From Amycolatopsis pretoriensis (lineage in GTDB: Bacteria > Actinomycetota > Actinomycetes > Mycobacteriales > Pseudonocardiaceae), in contig NZ_FNUJ01000013.1 in assembly GCF_900107925.1 (NCBI RefSeq), forward strand, positions 62,001-126,000: a stretch of 64,000 bases of DNA. The letters are read 5' to 3'. The translations under genes and the position numbers were made by a program. The notes beneath the pieces were generated by a model. That model had not been told where the DNA came from. It worked only from the letters and a program-made list of their open reading frames with translations, and did no database searches. Position 1 is the first letter of the stretch, and each line of letters starts with the position of its first letter. Below, piece by piece: positions 61,379 to 64,000 of the stretch.

Positions 61379-62344
61379 GTGCGCAGGACCATCGACTGGG
61401 CCGACGACGCCGTCGTCATCATCGATCAGACCGCCCTGCCCGGGGAGTTCCGGCTGCTGCACCTGCGGACCGTCGGCGAACTCGTCGACGCCATCAAACG
61501 GCTCGCCGTCCGCGGGGCGCCCGCCCTCGGGGCCGCCGGTGCGCTCGGGGTCGCCCTCGCCGCCCGGACCGGCGATGACCTCGAGGCCGACGCCCGGCTG
61601 ATCGCCACCGCGCGGCCCACCGCCGTCAACCTCGCCTGGGGCGTCGAGCGCGCCCTCGCGAAGCGACGCGAAGGTCCCGAAGCCATCCTCGAAGAGGCGA
61701 AAGCACTTCTCGACGAAGACGAAGAACTCAACAAGGCCGCTTCGAAGCACGCCGCCGAGGTCGTGCTCCACGAATGTCCGCGGCGACCTTTGCGACTGCT
61801 CAGCCACTGCAACGCCGGGCGGCTCGCCACCGTCGGGTGGGGCAGCGCCCTCGGCGTCGTCTGGCACCTGCACGAACGCGGTCTCGTCGAAGAAGTCCTC
61901 GTCGACGAGACCCGCCCGCTCCTCCAGGGCGCCCGGCTGACCGCGTGGGAACTCGCCCAGGAAAACGTCCCCTACCGGGTGCAACCCGACGGCGCGGCCG
62001 CCGCGGCCATGGCGAACGGGATGGTCGACTGCGTGCTCGTCGGGGCCGATCGGATCGCCGCCAACGGCGATGTCGCCAACAAGATCGGCACCTACGGCCT
62101 CGCCATCGCCGCCCGGCACCACGGGATCCCGTTCGTCGTCGTCGCGCCTTCGTCCACTGTGGACACGACCTTGGAGACGGGCGCGGGCATCGCCATCGAA
62201 GAACGCGATGCCCGCGAACTCACCCACCACGCCGGGACGCCGGTCACGCCGCCGGACACACGGGTCTTCAACCCCGCGTTCGACGTCACCCCGTACGAGC
62301 TCGTCACGGCCGTGGTCACCGAGCACGGCCGCCTCGAACCCTAG
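61379..62344 (+). CDS. mtnA: S-methyl-5-thioribose-1-phosphate isomerase
   Basis: Methionine-salvage enzyme converting methylthioribose 1-phosphate to methylthioribulose 1-phosphate. The 321-residue protein has VRGAPALGAAGALG, LLSHCNAGRLATVG, the conserved VDETRPLLQGARLTAWEL, and GADRIAANGDVANKIGTY with the catalytic Asp. GTG 61379 follows GAGGAGG at 4 nt. No other mtn genes adjoin it, so salvage is completed elsewhere or mtnA serves another sugar phosphate. Convergent with the ferredoxin gene (4-bp overlap). Confidence 0.93.
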   Translation: MRRTIDWADDAVVIIDQTALPGEFRLLHLRTVGELVDAIKRLAVRGAPALGAAGALGVALAARTGDDLEADARLIATARPTAVNLAWGVERALAKRREGPEAILEEAKALLDEDEELNKAASKHAAEVVLHECPRRPLRLLSHCNAGRLATVGWGSALGVVWHLHERGLVEEVLVDETRPLLQGARLTAWELAQENVPYRVQPDGAAAAAMANGMVDCVLVGADRIAANGDVANKIGTYGLAIAARHHGIPFVVVAPSSTVDTTLETGAGIAIEERDARELTHHAGTPVTPPDTRVFNPAFDVTPYELVTAVVTEHGRLEP

Positions 62345-62562
62345 GGACGCGGGCCGATCTCGCGGCCGCCGTCGGTCACCGTGATCGCCATCGCCGGGCA
62401 CGAGTCGGCCGCGTCCAGCACCGTTTCGTCGGCCGCCACCTCGGGCGCGACCGCCTGCGCGAACGCGCCCTCCAGGACGAACACCTCGGGCTTCAGCGCG
62501 GCACACATCCCCGAACCGATGCAGGTGTGTTCGTCGACTTCCACGTGCCAGGTCATGCTCAC
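62341..62562 (-). CDS. 3Fe-4S ferredoxin for the adjacent P450
   Basis: A 73-residue electron carrier. The cluster cysteines are seen in CIGSGMC (with a Gly in place of the Cys that a 4Fe-4S type would have) and SCPAMAI near the C-terminus. The GTG at 62562 overlaps the P450 stop by 4 bp; an ATG at 62556 is an alternative. Such ferredoxins deliver electrons to the neighbouring actinomycete P450. Confidence 0.9.
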   Translation of the reverse strand: MSMTWHVEVDEHTCIGSGMCAALKPEVFVLEGAFAQAVAPEVAADETVLDAADSCPAMAITVTDGGREIGPRP

Positions 62563-63749
62563 CATCCGATCGGCATCGACCGCGGTCCGCGGACGAGCAT
62601 CTGCGTCTTCCACACGATATCGCCCGCCAGGTGGACCCCGGGCAACTCGGTGACCAACGCGCGCAAAGCCTCCTGGAGCTCGAGCCGGGCCAGGGGCGCG
62701 CCCAGGCAGTGGTGGACGCCGTGGCCGAAGCCGAGGTGGTGGGAGTCGCCGCGGTCGAACCGCAGCTGGTCGGCGTCGTCGAACTGCAGCCGGTCGCGGT
62801 TGGCCGCGCCGACCGCCACCAGCACCGGCTCCCCCGCCTTGACGAGCACGCCGCCGACCTCGACGTCTTCGGTGGCGTAGCGCGCGAACCCGGCGCCGGC
62901 GCCCAGCGGCACGAACCGCAGCAGCTCCTCGACGGCCGCCGGGATCAGGTCCGGGTCGTCGACCAGCCGCTGCCACTGCCCCGGCTGGTCGAGCAGCGCG
63001 TAGACGAAGTTGGGGATCTGGCTCGCGGTCGTCTCGTGGCCGGCGACGAGGATGCCGACGCACAGGTCGACCAGCTCCAGCTCGGTCAGCCGGTCACGGG
63101 TGTCGCGCGCCTCGATCAACGCCGTCATCAGGTCGTCCTGCGGCGCTGCTCGGTGCTCGGCGATCAGCCCGCGCATGTAGTCGCGCAGCTCTTCGCGGTT
63201 GCGCTCGAACTCCTCCGGCGTCAACCCGCTGGTGGACAGCGCGGCGTCGCTCCAGACACGGAACTTCGGCCGGTCGGCGACCGGGACGCCGAGCAGCTCG
63301 CAGATCACCGCGACCGGGATCGGCAACGCGTAGAGGTCGACGAGGTCCGCGGGCGGGCCGGCGGCCTTCATCTCCGCGATCAACCCCGACGCCAGCGAGG
63401 CGACACGCGGGCGGAGCAGCTCGACGCGGCGCATGGTGAACGCCTTGGCCACCAGGGTCCGCAACCGCGTGTGGTCGGGCGGGTCCATCTGCAGGATGCC
63501 GCCGTCGCGCTGCACGGGCGAGCGGCGCGGCGCGTCCTTTTCCTTCTCCATCGCCCGCGAAAACCGGCGGTCACCGAGCACGAGCCGGGCGTCGGCGTAG
63601 CGGGTGGCCAGCCACGCGGGCGCCCCGTACGTCATCTTGACCCGGACCATGCCCTCGGCTTCGCGGGCGGCCGCGTAGGCCTCGTTGAGGTCGAGTCCCG
63701 CCTCCTCGTTGAAGGGGTACGAGAGCGGCTCGGTGTGGGTGACGGTCAT
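62559..63749 (-). CDS. Cytochrome P450
   Basis: A 396-residue class I bacterial P450. Helix I has LVAGHETTASQ, the K-helix EELLRF, and the heme loop FGHGVHHCLGAPLARLEL with the Cys ligand. Its size and the RDGGILQMDPPDHTRLR segment place it with the CYP105/107-like secondary-metabolism or xenobiotic group; the substrate is unknown. Start ATG 63749. Operon with the 3Fe-4S ferredoxin and divergent from a PadR gene; a 20-bp palindrome lies in the promoter. Confidence 0.94.
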   Translation of the reverse strand: MTVTHTEPLSYPFNEEAGLDLNEAYAAAREAEGMVRVKMTYGAPAWLATRYADARLVLGDRRFSRAMEKEKDAPRRSPVQRDGGILQMDPPDHTRLRTLVAKAFTMRRVELLRPRVASLASGLIAEMKAAGPPADLVDLYALPIPVAVICELLGVPVADRPKFRVWSDAALSTSGLTPEEFERNREELRDYMRGLIAEHRAAPQDDLMTALIEARDTRDRLTELELVDLCVGILVAGHETTASQIPNFVYALLDQPGQWQRLVDDPDLIPAAVEELLRFVPLGAGAGFARYATEDVEVGGVLVKAGEPVLVAVGAANRDRLQFDDADQLRFDRGDSHHLGFGHGVHHCLGAPLARLELQEALRALVTELPGVHLAGDIVWKTQMLVRGPRSMPIGW

Positions 63750-63770
63750 TCGGAAAACCCCCGTGCTCGG

Positions 63771-63790
63771 TTGTAAGCAGCTGCTTACAA
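63771..63790. promoter_or_regulatory. Perfect 20-bp palindrome upstream of the P450 gene
   Basis: TTGTAAGCAGCTGCTTACAA is an exact palindrome 22-41 bp before the P450 ATG, within the 115-bp divergent promoter. It has the form of a dimeric repressor operator (PadR or TetR type). Confidence 0.65.
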
Positions 63791-63845
63791 AGCTACACAG
63801 TTTCTTCCCACCTGTCACGATCCGCCATTGCTCAGTCACGGATCA

Positions 63846-63864
63846 CTAGGTTACGGTGACCTAG
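63846..63864. promoter_or_regulatory. 19-bp inverted repeat abutting the padR start
   Basis: CTAGGTTACGGTGACCTAG has arms matching at 8 of 9 positions and ends at the base before the GTG at 63865. An operator for autoregulation of padR, or part of its promoter, is likely. Confidence 0.5.
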
Positions 63865-64000
63865 GTGTGGATCGAGATCCTCTTGCTGTCGAGGCTGGAC
63901 CGCGAGCCAATGCACGGCTACGAGCTGCGCAAGGCCGTCGAAGCCTCGACCGGGCACACCCTGTCCAACAACTCGCTCTACCCGACCCTGCGGCGCTTCG
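63865..64000 (+). CDS. PadR-family transcriptional regulator, cut by the window edge
   Basis: The first 45 residues are seen: VWIEILLLSRLDREPMHGYE, then LRKAVEASTGHTLSNNSLYP and TLRRF. The MHGYELRK and SLYPTLRR motifs are those of the PadR winged helix. The gene runs past 64000. Divergent from the P450 operon, which it probably represses. With an operator-like repeat directly before the GTG, the transcript may be leaderless or nearly so. Confidence 0.85.
   Translation, partial: MWIEILLLSRLDREPMHGYELRKAVEASTGHTLSNNSLYPTLRRF

Overview
The window is chromosomal DNA from a very GC-rich actinomycete. The PIG-L deacetylase, HrpA, GPP34 protein, GH46 chitosanase, MocR and LuxR/NB-ARC regulators, many GTG starts and 4-bp start/stop overlaps fit the Pseudonocardiales. 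My best guess is an Amycolatopsis-like genome, judged from gene content and style, not from a database match. I saw no rRNA, tRNA, CRISPR array, transposase or integrase. About 58 protein genes are supported, including one frameshifted gene and one gene fragment.

Layout. 0.1-11.3 kb is amino-acid and acyl-CoA catabolism: a valine/leucine-type dehydrogenase; a divergent tryptophan-degradation locus (paaX-kynA-kynU facing creatininase-like / benzoate-CoA-ligase-like / SDR / enoyl-CoA hydratase); and an SDR / APH-kinase / histidine-phosphatase / SMP-30 operon. 11.7-20 kb holds regulators (an HTH protein with an unrecognised C-terminal domain, a 980-aa LuxR protein), a FadD and a stand-alone family-A DNA polymerase. 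20-32 kb holds a secreted BNR-repeat protein, hrpA, an alpha-hydroxy-acid oxidase, a GNAT/permease pair, a GPP34 protein and a saccharopine-dehydrogenase-like reductase. 32-41 kb is rich in secreted and regulatory genes: M4 protease, a second HTH paralogue, flavin monooxygenase with divergent TetR, chitosanase, L,D-transpeptidase, PHP and calcineurin-type phosphoesterases, GntR. 41.5-52.4 kb holds an IlvD/Edd dehydratase, VanW protein, MFS permease, a small gene encoding seven PTDWT repeats, a diguanylate cyclase, a TrpB-like protein, and an arginase-fold / dienelactone hydrolase / PAP2 run. 52.5-64 kb holds VOC proteins, a MocR/MFS pair, a cyclase-homology protein facing an HTH protein, Fpg/Nei glycosylase, DinB, PIG-L, a GC-rich repeat tract, a frameshifted ridA, mtnA, and a P450-ferredoxin pair facing a PadR gene cut by the window edge.

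Main points of interest. The 85-residue PTDWT-repeat protein (46422-46679) is the best candidate for something undescribed: its repeat codons vary synonymously while the peptide stays fixed. The kynurenine locus lacks a classical KynB but has a creatininase-fold amidohydrolase where the missing deformylase would sit. Several intergenic palindromes (four 17-bp elements around ATGAACGACTCGTTCAT; a perfect 23-bp stem at 48166; a 14-bp stem at 35206 inside the 3' end of a monooxygenase gene) look like terminators or a genome-wide repeat family.
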